Shown here piece after piece: positions 7,855 to 17,800 of a stretch of DNA of 64,000 bases. The notes below the pieces were generated by a model. The model searched no databases and was not told the origin of the DNA. It worked only from the letters and a program-made list of their open reading frames with translations. The position numbers were made by a program, and so were the translations under genes. The DNA comes from Danxiaibacter flavus (GTDB lineage: Bacteria; Bacteroidota; Bacteroidia; Chitinophagales; Chitinophagaceae): positions 434,001-498,000 of the forward strand of contig NZ_JAULBC010000002.1 of assembly GCF_041060425.1 (NCBI RefSeq). Reading direction: 5' to 3'. Within the stretch, counting starts at the first letter, position 1, and each line of letters begins with the position of its first letter.

Positions 7855-8035
7855 TCCACATGTTCAATTATCCTGAATGAACTCAGCCGGGCAGGAAGTT
7901 TCAATTGTCTATTATTCTGCTACAAAGACCCGAAGATACAAAGGAGCATCAGGAATACACAGCCGTTTTCGTTTGTCAACTAGAAACTTTGTGCAACTTC
8001 CTGGCTTTGCGCCTTCGTGGCAAAAGCCAAAACAA
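7855..8035. repeat. Composite intergenic repeat, copy B, and inverted array unit
   Basis: Positions 7861-7909 repeat the 3670-3728 element (TTCAATTATCCTGAATGA and CAGCCGGGCAGGAA, then TTTCAATTG). Positions 7985-8030 (CTTTGTGCAACTTCCTGGCTTTGCGCCTTCGTGGCAAAA) are an inverted partial copy of the 82-bp unit, so the array is bounded by inverted sequences. Confidence 0.6.
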
Positions 8036-8066
8036 AAAAGCCTTGCAATTCAAAATTACAAGGCTT
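8031..8066 (-). terminator. Rho-independent terminator after tRNA-Leu
   Basis: On the minus strand, AAGCCTTG and CAAGGCTT flank a 13-base loop and run into a T-rich tract, starting 10 bp downstream of the tRNA 3' end. Confidence 0.75.
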
Positions 8067-8075
8067 CTTTTTGAG

Positions 8076-8159
8076 TGCCCAGGACTGGATTCGAACCAGC
8101 ACATCCTTGCGGACGCTGCGACCTGAACACAGTGCGTCTACCAATTTCGCCACCTGGGC
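8076..8159 (-). tRNA. tRNA-Leu (CAG)
   Basis: 84 nt. The acceptor stem is GCCCAGG/CCTGGGC with discriminator A. The D arm contains AAATTGGTAGACGC, the anticodon loop is TTCAGGT (anticodon CAG), and the long variable arm CGTCCGCAAGGATG is typical of leucine tRNAs. The T arm is CTGGTTCGAATCCAG. CCA is not encoded. Confidence 0.95.
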
Positions 8160-8297
8160 ATTCAGGGCTGCAAATATAGAGGAATCTTTATTTCCGCAAA
8201 ATAAATATTACAGATATCTAAAAAATATTCGACAACAATCTGTCGTATTATTGTGCAAACGAAACGTCATATAGAGATTTTTCCCTATTTCCGAGTT

Positions 8298-9923
8298 ATG
8301 AAACAATTGCTGTATTTTTTCTGCTTGCTTGCCTGTGTATTGCCAGGTTGTACCGGCCCTGAAACAAATAAAATGCTGGCTGAGCTGACCGAGACAATTC
8401 AAAAAGCGCCTGTTTACGATTCAACAAAAAACAAAAGAATTGCGACCCTCCGACAACAATTAGGAAATAGCAACAACGAACATTCCGACGCGATCTTTGA
8501 TGTTTACAATAACCTGTATGAAGAATACAAAGTATTCAACTATGACTCTGCTTTTCTGTATGCCCACAAAATGAAAGACGTGGCAGTGTTGATGAACGAT
8601 CATCCGCGCGGCGTCAGGGCCGACATTCAACTTTGCTTCGGTCTGCTTTCATCCGGCATGTTCAAAGAAACGCTGGACGCTTTAAACAGGATCGACATTT
8701 CCGGCGTGTCCGATAGCATTAAGGCTGAGTATTACTCAGTGATGGGGAGATATTACTATGACCTTGGTGATTATGCCAACGATAAAATACATACGCCTGT
8801 TTATGATAGCAGCGCAGGAAAATATATTGACTCTGCTTTGGTTCTTTGGAAGCCAGGTAGTTACCAGTTTGACTATTTTAAAGGACTAAAAGATCTCAAA
8901 TCGGGTAACTCAAATGATGCAATCCGGCTGTTTCAGAATTTGCTGGCACAGCAAACACTCACACCCCACCAGCTGGCTATCACTGCATCCACGCTCAGCG
9001 ACATTTATGTGCAACAGGGCCAAACAGAAAAAGCAATTAACCTATTGGTGCGTGCAACAATTGCCGATATACAATCATCCACGAAAGAAACTTCAGCAGC
9101 CTTCAATCTTGCGAATCTGCTGTATAAAAAAGGCGATGTGAAAAATGCTTTCGTTTGCATCAACAAGGCTATTACAGATGCAGTGTTTTACGGCGCCCGT
9201 CAGCGCAAGGTTCAGGTAAGCACCATCCTGCCATTAATCGAGTCGGAAAAGCTAAACCTGGTGGAAAGCCAAAAACAGCAACTTGTATTATATGCTGTTT
9301 TGGTAACAGTTCTGTTGATCGCCGTGGTTGGCCTTACTGTGGTTATTTTTCGCCAGATCAAAAAATTGAAGATTGCGCAAAAAACAATTTCTGAAGCGCA
9401 TCTTAAAGAACGTGAAATCAACCAGCGCCTGTCAGATTTCAATCAATTATTATCAGACTCCAACAAAATAAAGGAAGAGTATATCGGTTACTTTTTTGGT
9501 ACCAACTCAGCTTTCTTTAGCCGGATCGAAAAGTTTAAAAAGAACCTTGAACAAAAAATAGCCTACCGCAAAATAGATGATATTATCGCTGCAGTTAATA
9601 ACATCAACCTTAAAAAGGAAAAAGAGGAACTATTGAAAAACTTCGACACTGTGTTCCTGAAACTGTTCCCCAATTTTGTGACCGAATTCAATGCCTTGTT
9701 TGCAGAACACGATTGGATCAGATTGAAAGAAAATGAATTACTGAATACTGATCTGCGGATTTTTGCACTTATCCGGATGGGCGTGCACGATACAGACAAA
9801 ATAGCAGAAATTTTGGAATATTCTGTTCATACCATTAATACCTATAAGACAAAAGTCAAGAACAAGTCAACCATTCCGAACGAAGAATTTGAAAAGCGAA
9901 TCATGAAAATCAGAACGGTTTAA
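8298..9923 (+). CDS. DUF6377-type membrane-anchored TPR regulator with C-terminal HTH
   Basis: 541 residues from the ATG at 8298; an in-frame upstream start would place 15 charged residues before an evident signal sequence. The signal peptide ends in LPGC, a weak lipobox. A periplasmic TPR-like region follows, with repeated YxxLxD/AxxxF elements up to about residue 320. A single membrane helix (LYAVLVTVLLIAVVGLTVVIF) is next, then a cytoplasmic coiled coil, then a LuxR/MalT-like helix-turn-helix (RIFALIRMGVHDTDKIAEIL...SVHTINTYKTKV). Proteins of this layout are common Bacteroidota one-component regulators that sense outside the membrane and bind DNA inside. It lies upstream of the GH97 and SusCD genes and is a plausible regulator of them; that link is inferred from position. 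Confidence 0.8.
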   Translation: MKQLLYFFCLLACVLPGCTGPETNKMLAELTETIQKAPVYDSTKNKRIATLRQQLGNSNNEHSDAIFDVYNNLYEEYKVFNYDSAFLYAHKMKDVAVLMNDHPRGVRADIQLCFGLLSSGMFKETLDALNRIDISGVSDSIKAEYYSVMGRYYYDLGDYANDKIHTPVYDSSAGKYIDSALVLWKPGSYQFDYFKGLKDLKSGNSNDAIRLFQNLLAQQTLTPHQLAITASTLSDIYVQQGQTEKAINLLVRATIADIQSSTKETSAAFNLANLLYKKGDVKNAFVCINKAITDAVFYGARQRKVQVSTILPLIESEKLNLVESQKQQLVLYAVLVTVLLIAVVGLTVVIFRQIKKLKIAQKTISEAHLKEREINQRLSDFNQLLSDSNKIKEEYIGYFFGTNSAFFSRIEKFKKNLEQKIAYRKIDDIIAAVNNINLKKEKEELLKNFDTVFLKLFPNFVTEFNALFAEHDWIRLKENELLNTDLRIFALIRMGVHDTDKIAEILEYSVHTINTYKTKVKNKSTIPNEEFEKRIMKIRTV

Positions 9924-10460
9924 GATCAGAACGGGGACTGAAAAAAACACTATTTAAAGCTATAATAGTCAAAAATCCTTTAATTCGCATTATATATAAA
10001 TTATTTTAAACTAACTACAATTATTTGAATATCAACATTGTAGAATTATAAAATCCGCGCGATCACCTGATTTTCATTATACATCACGTTTATTAGTTGC
10101 ACTTCGCGATTATATTCTTTTCTTTTGGTTGGTAAATGAGAACGATGCTTCTGAGGATTTGTCCGGCTACACAATTGTAGTAACATTTCCCGGAAAAAAT
10201 GCTTGCATAAATGAATAACCGTTATGGCTTTATGTTGTTGACTGCTGTTTTTTCAGTTCACATGAAGGCCCCGATGATCCACAGCAAATACCCCATCGAT
10301 TCCAATTACAAACACTGACAACAAATACGAAAACCGACCGACTCACAGGTAAAGGGGTTGCCCAGTTTGCCGGGTAGACTCCACCTGTGGAATCGGAATT
10401 GGTTCGCAAAATATTCGACAAACGCCAGTGAAGTATCAAAAATAAATTCTAAAGAAGAAT
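9924..10460. other. Gene-free spacer upstream of the GH97 gene
   Basis: 537 bp, AT-rich in its first half. I see no convincing gene, tRNA, terminator or exact TAnnTTTG promoter. A 35-codon frame from 10211 was considered and rejected. Confidence 0.5.
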
Positions 10461-12575
10461 ATGTTCATTAAACAAACGATCATCTGCTTGCTGCTTCTTC
10501 CGGCGTTTCTGATATGCGGGGGACAGCAAAAGCAAACAGTTGAAATGAACAAAATAAAACTGTTATTCTCAATTGACGGAGAAGGACGGCCGGAATACGA
10601 AGTTTTTTTCCAGGACAAACAGGTTGTACAACCTTCCCGCCTTGGCTTTGTACTGCAGGAGGACAGTGCTTTTTACAGAGATTTTGAACTGGTGGGAACA
10701 GAACGTGCGACATTTGATCAAACCTGGCAACCTGTTTGGGGTGAAACCAAAAATATCCGCAACCACTATAACGAGATGACAATCCACCTAAGAAGAAAAG
10801 CCAATCCTTCTCTCCTGCTGGATCTTGTTTTTCGTGTATTTGAAGATGGTGTGGGCTTCCGTTACCGTTTTCCCAAGCAAGCCAACCTCACTTATTTTGT
10901 GGTAAAGAATGAACTTACACAGTTCAACATGACCGGCGATCACAATACATTTTGGATCCCCGGGGATTATGACACGAATGAATATTCTTACACGCTTTCC
11001 AAACTAAGCGCAGTAGACAATAAAGAGCTGGTAGAAAAATCGACCGACATTGCCGTACGTGTTGCTCCTGACCCTTATGCCGTGCAAACTCCGTTAATGA
11101 TGAAAACAGCTAACGGGGTGTACATTAATGTACATGAAGCGGCATTGCTGAACTATCCCGCCATGCAGTTGCATGTTGACAGAGCCACTTATTCATTATC
11201 GTCCAGCCTGGTGCCGGATGCAGTTGGCAACAAAGCTTACCTGCATGCACCTTTCAGCACGCCATGGAGGACGATTATTATAAGTGACAAAGCAACGGAC
11301 ATCCTCGCATCCAAAACTGTTCTCAACCTGAACGAACCCTCAAAAATTCAAAACACATCATGGATAAAACCCATGAAATTCGTAGGCGTATGGTGGGAAA
11401 TGCAGATCGGTAAAAGCACCTGGAGCTATTCAGATTTTGCGGACAGCACTGATGCCCAGGGCCGCCCCATCCCGAATAACCGTCACGGAGCAACCACGGC
11501 TAATGTAAAACGTTATATTGATTTTGCAGCAAAAAATGGCATCCGGGGTGTGCTGGTGGAAGGCTGGAACACCGGCTGGGAAGACTGGTTTGGTAAATGG
11601 AAGGAAGATGTGTTTGATTTTGTTACTCCCTATCCGGATTTTGACATTAATGAAGTGATGAGCTATGCAAAATCAAAAGGTGTTAGCATTATCATGCACA
11701 ACGAAACATCGGGATCTGCCACCAATTATGAAAGAAGATTGGATACTGCCTTCCGTTTTATGAAAGAGCATGGCTACAACTCTGTAAAAACAGGTTATGT
11801 AGGAAAGATCATACCGCGCGGTGAACATCATGACGGGCAGTGGATGATCAACCATTACACACGTGTTGCTGAAAAAGGAGCGCAATACCAGGTGATGATA
11901 GATGTGCATGAACCTATGCGACCAACAGGCCTGCAGCGTACTTATCCTAACTGGATGGCTTCAGAAGCTGCAAGAGGAAATGAATATAACGGGTTCAGCG
12001 TTGGTAATGCACCATCGCATGAAACTATATTGCCATTCACAAGATTAATGGGTGGCCCGATGGATTATACGCCTGGCATTTTTAAGATACAGGGATACTC
12101 GAATGTGCCCGGCAGACAGGTCCATTCAACACTTGCCAAACAGCTGGCCTTGTATGTAACGTTATACAGCCCTTTGCAAATGGCTGCCGATCTTATTGAG
12201 AATTATGAAACGCATATGGATGCATTTCGTTTTATAAAAGATGTTCCGGTTGATTGGGATGACACCAAAATTATAAATGCTGAGCCCGGTGAATATCTCA
12301 CTATCGCACGCAAGGAAAAGAACAAAAACAACTGGTTTGCAGGTGCAATAACAAATGAAAATAAACGGACGGCAACTATACCACTTTCCTTTTTGGATAA
12401 AGGGAAAAAATACACTGCAACAGTTTATGCGGACGCGCCAAATGCCGATTGGAAGAATAATCCGGAAGCGTACACCATCAGCAGCCAAACTGTAACAAGC
12501 GAAACAGTGCTCTCGATACCGCTTGCTGCCGGTGGCGGTGCTGCCATAAGTATTATGGCGCCTGATGGAAAATAA
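10461..12575 (+). CDS. GH97 alpha-glucosidase, SusB-type inverting enzyme
   Basis: 704 residues with a signal peptide (CLLLLPAFLICGG). An N-terminal beta-sandwich (about 30-290) is followed by the TIM barrel (about 300-590) and a C-terminal beta domain. Glu415 (HNETSG), Glu484 (DVHEP) and Glu508 (ARGNEY) are spaced 69 and 24 residues apart. As I remember it, this equals the spacing of Glu439, Glu508 and Glu532 in Bacteroides SusB, the two base and one acid residues of the inverting mechanism. VKTGYVG replaces the nucleophilic Asp region of the retaining GH97 branch. It should cleave alpha-glucosides in the periplasm or at the outer membrane. A terminator follows it, so it may be transcribed apart from the SusCD operon. 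Confidence 0.92.
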   Translation: MFIKQTIICLLLLPAFLICGGQQKQTVEMNKIKLLFSIDGEGRPEYEVFFQDKQVVQPSRLGFVLQEDSAFYRDFELVGTERATFDQTWQPVWGETKNIRNHYNEMTIHLRRKANPSLLLDLVFRVFEDGVGFRYRFPKQANLTYFVVKNELTQFNMTGDHNTFWIPGDYDTNEYSYTLSKLSAVDNKELVEKSTDIAVRVAPDPYAVQTPLMMKTANGVYINVHEAALLNYPAMQLHVDRATYSLSSSLVPDAVGNKAYLHAPFSTPWRTIIISDKATDILASKTVLNLNEPSKIQNTSWIKPMKFVGVWWEMQIGKSTWSYSDFADSTDAQGRPIPNNRHGATTANVKRYIDFAAKNGIRGVLVEGWNTGWEDWFGKWKEDVFDFVTPYPDFDINEVMSYAKSKGVSIIMHNETSGSATNYERRLDTAFRFMKEHGYNSVKTGYVGKIIPRGEHHDGQWMINHYTRVAEKGAQYQVMIDVHEPMRPTGLQRTYPNWMASEAARGNEYNGFSVGNAPSHETILPFTRLMGGPMDYTPGIFKIQGYSNVPGRQVHSTLAKQLALYVTLYSPLQMAADLIENYETHMDAFRFIKDVPVDWDDTKIINAEPGEYLTIARKEKNKNNWFAGAITNENKRTATIPLSFLDKGKKYTATVYADAPNADWKNNPEAYTISSQTVTSETVLSIPLAAGGGAAISIMAPDGK

Positions 12576-12602
12576 TTTCAATCAGTAATAATGGGTAAGA
12601 CA

Positions 12603-12634
12603 AGGAACAGGGGCGATGCCTTTGTTCTTTTTTA
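12603..12634 (+). terminator. Rho-independent terminator after the GH97 gene
   Basis: Stem GAACAGGGGC/GCCTTTGTTC (10 pairs including two G-U) with a GAT loop and six T residues, 28 bp after the stop codon. Confidence 0.8.
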
Positions 12635-12942
12635 TTTGATGATAATATCGCCCAACAGACTTATAAGTTAAAACTCATGTTTATCTAATAAAGGTTTTTC
12701 CCTAACCTGGTCTATATGAGCATCCTGCTTCTGTCCGGAAAAAGAATCGCCAAAAGCTCAGCTGGAGGGTAAGCTATTCTTCTAAATCAGGTGAAAAGTT
12801 TGAGCAAATCCATCGAAAAAAATTATCCCGACGGAATTTCAAACTATACTTATATTTACAACGTAAACGATTGCGGAGCCAAAATCAGACTGTAACCAAT
12901 GGCCACTGACGCTGGCAGCATCCCCAAAACAAGTATGTGTAC
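12635..12942. other. Spacer before the ECF sigma gene
   Basis: About 308 bp without an apparent gene. TATATTTA at 12851-12858 is one mismatch from the -7 consensus and could belong to the sigma gene promoter; otherwise nothing is seen. Confidence 0.35.
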
Positions 12943-13542
12943 ATGAATAGCAGCAACGTACCATATACCATTATTGCATTGCCTAACGAAAAAAGACTTC
13001 TTTCGGAAATTGCAGCGGGTGATGAATATGCATTCCGTGAAATCTTTGATTATTACAGGAAACCTATATATGCTTATGCCATGCACCTGCTTAAAAATGA
13101 GGTACTGGCGGATGAGATCATACAGGATGTTTTCCTGAAAGTGTGGCTGCAGCGCGATCAACTTAATGGCATTCTACATTTCAGGGGATGGCTGTATACC
13201 GTTGCGAGGAACAAAATGATAGATGCGCTCAAGTTCCAGATGCGCGAAAACACTTTCAAAAACGCGGTTCCGTTAACAGTTGTCACGAATGAAACAGAGG
13301 AGCTGTTATTGGCAAGGGAATATGACCACCTTGTTGATGAAGCCATCGATACACTTTCACCCAAACAACAACTCATTTACAATTTAAGCCGCAAAAAAGG
13401 CCTGAAACACGAGGAAATAGCCAGCCAGCTTAATATCTCAACCAATACCGTTAAAACACATCTGGTACAGGCATTACGCGCGATGAGGAAACATTTGCTG
13501 CCACATTTGCATCTTGCAGTCATTTCATTATATCTTTTCTAA
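12943..13542 (+). CDS. ECF RNA polymerase sigma factor (Bacteroidota SusCD-linked type)
   Basis: 199 residues from the ATG at 12943; a GTG two codons earlier is also possible. Sigma region 2 spans about 25-95 (EYAFREIFDYYRKPIYAYA, then DEIIQDVFLKVW and FRGWLYTVARNKMIDALK). Region 4 is near the end (LSPKQQLIYNLSRKKGLKHEEIA, then STNTVKTHLVQALRAMR). Such factors are held by a FecR-like anti-sigma and released when the cognate TonB-dependent transporter is loaded. The gene order sigma, anti-sigma, SusC with STN domain, SusD fits that circuit exactly. Confidence 0.92.
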   Translation: MNSSNVPYTIIALPNEKRLLSEIAAGDEYAFREIFDYYRKPIYAYAMHLLKNEVLADEIIQDVFLKVWLQRDQLNGILHFRGWLYTVARNKMIDALKFQMRENTFKNAVPLTVVTNETEELLLAREYDHLVDEAIDTLSPKQQLIYNLSRKKGLKHEEIASQLNISTNTVKTHLVQALRAMRKHLLPHLHLAVISLYLF

Positions 13543-13669
13543 GTGCACAGCATTTTTCAAAAAAAATTTTACCTGCCCTACTCCTATCCTCTCTCTCCGT
13601 CGTCATTATGATGTAAAGGCCTCAAAACAGAATGCCGGTCTTTCAAACTGATTTCTCAAATAACCGAAA

Positions 13670-14656
13670 ATGCAACCTAAACGACTCAAGTATTTGTATG
13701 ACCGTTATGTTTCCGGCAGAATAACTTCTGCTGAATACAACGAATTGTCAGAATACATCACCCAAAATCAAACGGAAGAACAGCTTCATGACCTGATAAA
13801 GGAAACCTGGAACACTACGCCTTTGTACAAACAATCAGACGACAAGGCGGATGAAATATTCCGGAATATATTATCACATGGAGAATTAGCAATTCCGAAA
13901 CCGCGACGCGTACAAGTTATGCTGAAACGCTTTGCTGTAGCAGCTTCCATCGCAGTTCTGGCAGGTTTAGGTTGGTATTTTATCAACAAGGAGCAGGCAG
14001 CCACTCCTCGTCCTTCAAAGAATATTATGGCTGCTGCCCAATCACAGAATCGCCGGTATATTCAGCTTCCGGATGGGAGCCGTGTAGTACTTAACCACGG
14101 CTCAACCTTAACCTGGTCGCCCGCTTTCAATGGAAAAACGAGAGAAGTTTACCTGACCGGCGAAGGGTATTTTGACATTCAGCATCTTGAAAATAAACCC
14201 TTTATCGTACATACGGGATCTGTTGCAACTACTGTACTGGGTACAGCTTTCAACATTAATGCCTATCAAAAGAATATTATAGTTACTGTAACCCGGGGAA
14301 AAGTGAAAGTTGAAAACAACCATCACCCTGTAGCCATCATTACACCTAATCAACAAGTGACTGTAAACGCTGACGAAAACGCCAGTGTAAAACAGACAGT
14401 TAACGCAGATAAAGCGGTTGAATGGAAACAGAAAGAATTGATCTTTGACGACCTGCCGATGGAAGAAATAGCGGTGGCGCTGGAAATGCAGTACAACGTA
14501 TCATTCTCTTTTACAGACACAGCTCTAAAACAAAAGCATGTGACCGTAATTTTTCACAACAACGAAACGCTTGATGAAATGCTGAATGTAATTACTAAAG
14601 TAAACGGCATGCATTACGCCAGGAAAGGAAACGAAATAATAATAACTCCCAATTAA
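13670..14656 (+). CDS. FecR-family anti-sigma factor with DUF4974 domain
   Basis: 328 residues. The cytoplasmic part (1-85) would bind the sigma factor. A single membrane helix is at about 87-105 (RFAVAASIAVLAGLGWYFI). The FecR domain is at about 125-225 (RYIQLPDGSRVVLNHGSTL, then VYLTGEGYFDI and VLGTAFNI). A C-terminal DUF4974/STN-interacting domain is at 250-325 (MEEIAVALEMQYNVSFSF). It passes a signal from the periplasmic STN domain of the SusC protein to the ECF sigma encoded 127 bp upstream. Confidence 0.92.
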   Translation: MQPKRLKYLYDRYVSGRITSAEYNELSEYITQNQTEEQLHDLIKETWNTTPLYKQSDDKADEIFRNILSHGELAIPKPRRVQVMLKRFAVAASIAVLAGLGWYFINKEQAATPRPSKNIMAAAQSQNRRYIQLPDGSRVVLNHGSTLTWSPAFNGKTREVYLTGEGYFDIQHLENKPFIVHTGSVATTVLGTAFNINAYQKNIIVTVTRGKVKVENNHHPVAIITPNQQVTVNADENASVKQTVNADKAVEWKQKELIFDDLPMEEIAVALEMQYNVSFSFTDTALKQKHVTVIFHNNETLDEMLNVITKVNGMHYARKGNEIIITPN

Positions 14657-14715
14657 AAGCCTGCTATAAAACAGAAAATATGAACTACAATCACTCTCCT
14701 TAAAACCACCAACAA

Positions 14716-14749
14716 AAAACCGCTTTGGAGTCGAGGCCAAAACGGTTTT
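14716..14749 (+). terminator. Hairpin between anti-sigma and susC genes (attenuator or terminator-like)
   Basis: AAAACCG and CGGTTTT flank a second stem TTTGG/CCAAA, giving a long hairpin 60 bp after the anti-sigma stop. Only four T residues follow, so it may partly terminate or protect the RNA, separating expression of the regulators from that of susC/susD. Confidence 0.5.
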
Positions 14750-14820
14750 GCGATCCTTCGGCCATGGATGGCCGGAGGCGATTTAAACAATTTCGCCAAA
14801 CTATTTAAACAATCAAATTT

Positions 14821-17800
14821 ATGAACTTTTCTGCATTTGCAGGAGAATGGTCCGGCACGCCCGTGCCTCTCGCGAAAAAACTGCTTTTTCAAAACAACAA
14901 AAGGTTGCTCCGTCTTATGAGATTGAGTTTGTTTATCATGCTACTTGTATCCTGTTCTGCTACCATGCTTTTGGCTAAAGATGCCAACGGCCAGGACATG
15001 AACAAGATAAAGGTTAAACTGGAAGTAAAGCATTCTTCCCTGCTGGATGCTTTAAAAAAGATACAAAAGGAAACGCCTTTCACTTTTGCCTATAACAAGA
15101 AGGACGTTATAAATATTGAGATAAAGGACATTCCGGCGGAAGAACGTTCGGTAAAAGAAACGCTTGATCTTCTTTTTGAGAACACGGCGCTGCAATACGA
15201 GCAAATTGGCGGAAACATTGTAATCTCCATCAAGCCTGCAAAAAATACTTCCACCGTTTCCGACGTCAGCCTGCAGGAATTATTGCAGGCTGCATTGAAA
15301 AAAACTGTCATTACCGGAACCATAAAAACTGAAAAAGGCGACCCTATACAGGGTGTATCTGTAATGGTGCACAATACAACCATAGGTACCACAACCGACC
15401 AGAATGGCAAATTCAGCCTTTCGGTTTCTGATGAGAAAGTCACCCTTGATTTTTTGTATGTGGGATATGAACAGCAAAGCCGCGAAGTTACCGGCGACAC
15501 TCCTGTTGATGTCGTTTTAAAAGAGATAGTTACCGGTTTGAATGAAGTGGTGGTGGTTGGTTACGGTACGCAGAAAAAAGCGGATGTTACTGCAGCTATT
15601 GCAAGCGTTAAGTCTGAAAACTTTGTAAAAGGCGCAGTTACCGACGCCGCACAACTTGTTAGAGGCAAGGTTGCAGGTTTGGCTGTTGTTACACCCGACG
15701 GCAACCCTACAAGCACTTCCCAGATTAACCTGAGGGGTATTACAACCATCAGTTCCAGCACATCTCCTTTTGTTATTATTGACGGTGTTCCCGGAACATT
15801 GACTACTGTTGCACCCGAAGACATTGAATCCATCGATGTTTTGAAAGACGGTTCTGCCGCCGCTATTTATGGAACGAGGGGTACAAATGGTGTTATTCTT
15901 ATCACAACAAAAAAAGTGAATGGCGCCATGCAGCCGACAGTTGATTTGAACGCGTATGTTACCACACAGAAAATTACCAAGAAGTTATCATTTATGGATC
16001 CCACCCAATACCGTCAGTTGGTGGCTGAAGGTAAACCCGGCGCGTACGACTACGGAGCGAACACAAACTGGCTGGATGAGATAACACAAACACCTATTTC
16101 ACAGGTGTACAATATCAGCCTGAAAGGCGGTTCGAAGAATACAAGTTATATCGCGAACCTCAACTACAGGAATTTAAATGGCATTATCAAAAAATCAGAC
16201 AACATCTTGCTTTATCCCCGCATTGAAGTAAATCACTCGATGTTTGATGGAAAGCTAAAATTGAATGCCAATCTTAGTGGCTATGAGCAACATTATTTCT
16301 CAGGATCTGATGGTGGCAGCTATAACACTACCGTTTACAAAAACGCACTTACATACAATCCCACAGATCCCATTAAACAACCCGATGGAAGCTGGACAGA
16401 ACATACGGACAAAACAGATTATGCTAACCCGGTCGCATTATTACAGGAAACCAACGGCTTAAATCAGAATACGAATCTAAGAACTTCAGCAACGATTACT
16501 TACGCCCCTATCAACGATATTAGTATTAAACTGCTTGGTTCCCGCGATCTATACAACAGCGTAAGAGGTTATTCTGAAACAAAGAAACATTACTCCAATG
16601 TGCATGATGGCAAAAATGGTTATGCATCAAGAGGTACTACACGTACAGAGGAGGACCTCATGGAACTTACCGGCACATACAACAAATTCTTTGGTGACCA
16701 TCATCTTACAGCATTGCTTGGTTATAGCTGGCGTGAATTGAACTACCAGGATTATTGGATGCAAAACTGGGACTTTCCGACAGATCAGTTCTCTTACAAC
16801 AACATGGGTGCAGGGTTGGCTTTGAAAAGAGGCCAGGCGCCGGAATCTTCTACACAGGAGCAAAATAAACTGATCGGTTATTTTGTAAGACTCAACTACG
16901 CGTTCAAGGAAAAATACCTGCTGGCTGCAAGTATTCGCCGCGAAGGCTCGTCTAAATTCGGCGCCAACTACAAATATGGAAACTTCCCCGCTATTTCTGC
17001 AGGATGGAACATCCAGAAAGAAGCTTTCATGAGCAATGTAAGTTTTATTAGCGCACTAAAACTGAGAGGTGGTTTTGGTATTACCGGTACCGAACCTGCG
17101 GCGCCTTATCAATCACTGAAAAGATTAAACTTCGACACGTACACTTACATCAACGGTCAATGGATCCAGGTAGTTAACCTTGCTCAAAACCCTAACCCCG
17201 ATCTGAGATGGGAAAGGAAAGAAGAAACCAACATCGGTCTTGATTTCGGCTTCCTGAAAAACCGTATCACAGGTTCAATTGACGTGTACAAGCGCACTAC
17301 AAAAGATCTGCTGTTCAACTATCCGGTAGCAACACCACCTTACCTGTACAGCAACATTTTTGCGAATGCCGCATCAATGGAAAACAAAGGATTGGAAATC
17401 CAGGTGAATGCCATTCCGGTTGAGACAAAAAACTTTGTATGGAACACGCAGGTTAACTTTTCAACCAACAGCAATAAAATGCTGTCATTATCAGACAAGA
17501 ACTTCCAGTTAGCCAGCGGTTATTTTGATAAAGGCTATACCGGCGAGCCCATTCAACAATCCACACACCGCGTACAGATTGGTCAGCCAATCGGTAATTT
17601 CTGGGGATTTAAAAGTGTAGATGTAGATGAAGATGGCCACTGGATCATTGAGGGTAAAGATGGCAAGCCCAAACCAATCGCGCAACAACAGGCTGATGAC
17701 AAACAGATCCTGGGCAACGGTTTACCTAAAACATACCTGGCTTTCAATAATACATTCACTTACAAGAATTTTGATCTGAACATAACCATGCGTGGCGCAT

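Noticed and set aside
10211..10318. A 35-codon frame upstream of the GH97 gene, beginning MNNRYGFMLLTAVF
   Set aside because: The start looks faintly like a signal peptide, but the rest has no domain, no neighbour coupling and no promoter match; a chance frame is more likely.
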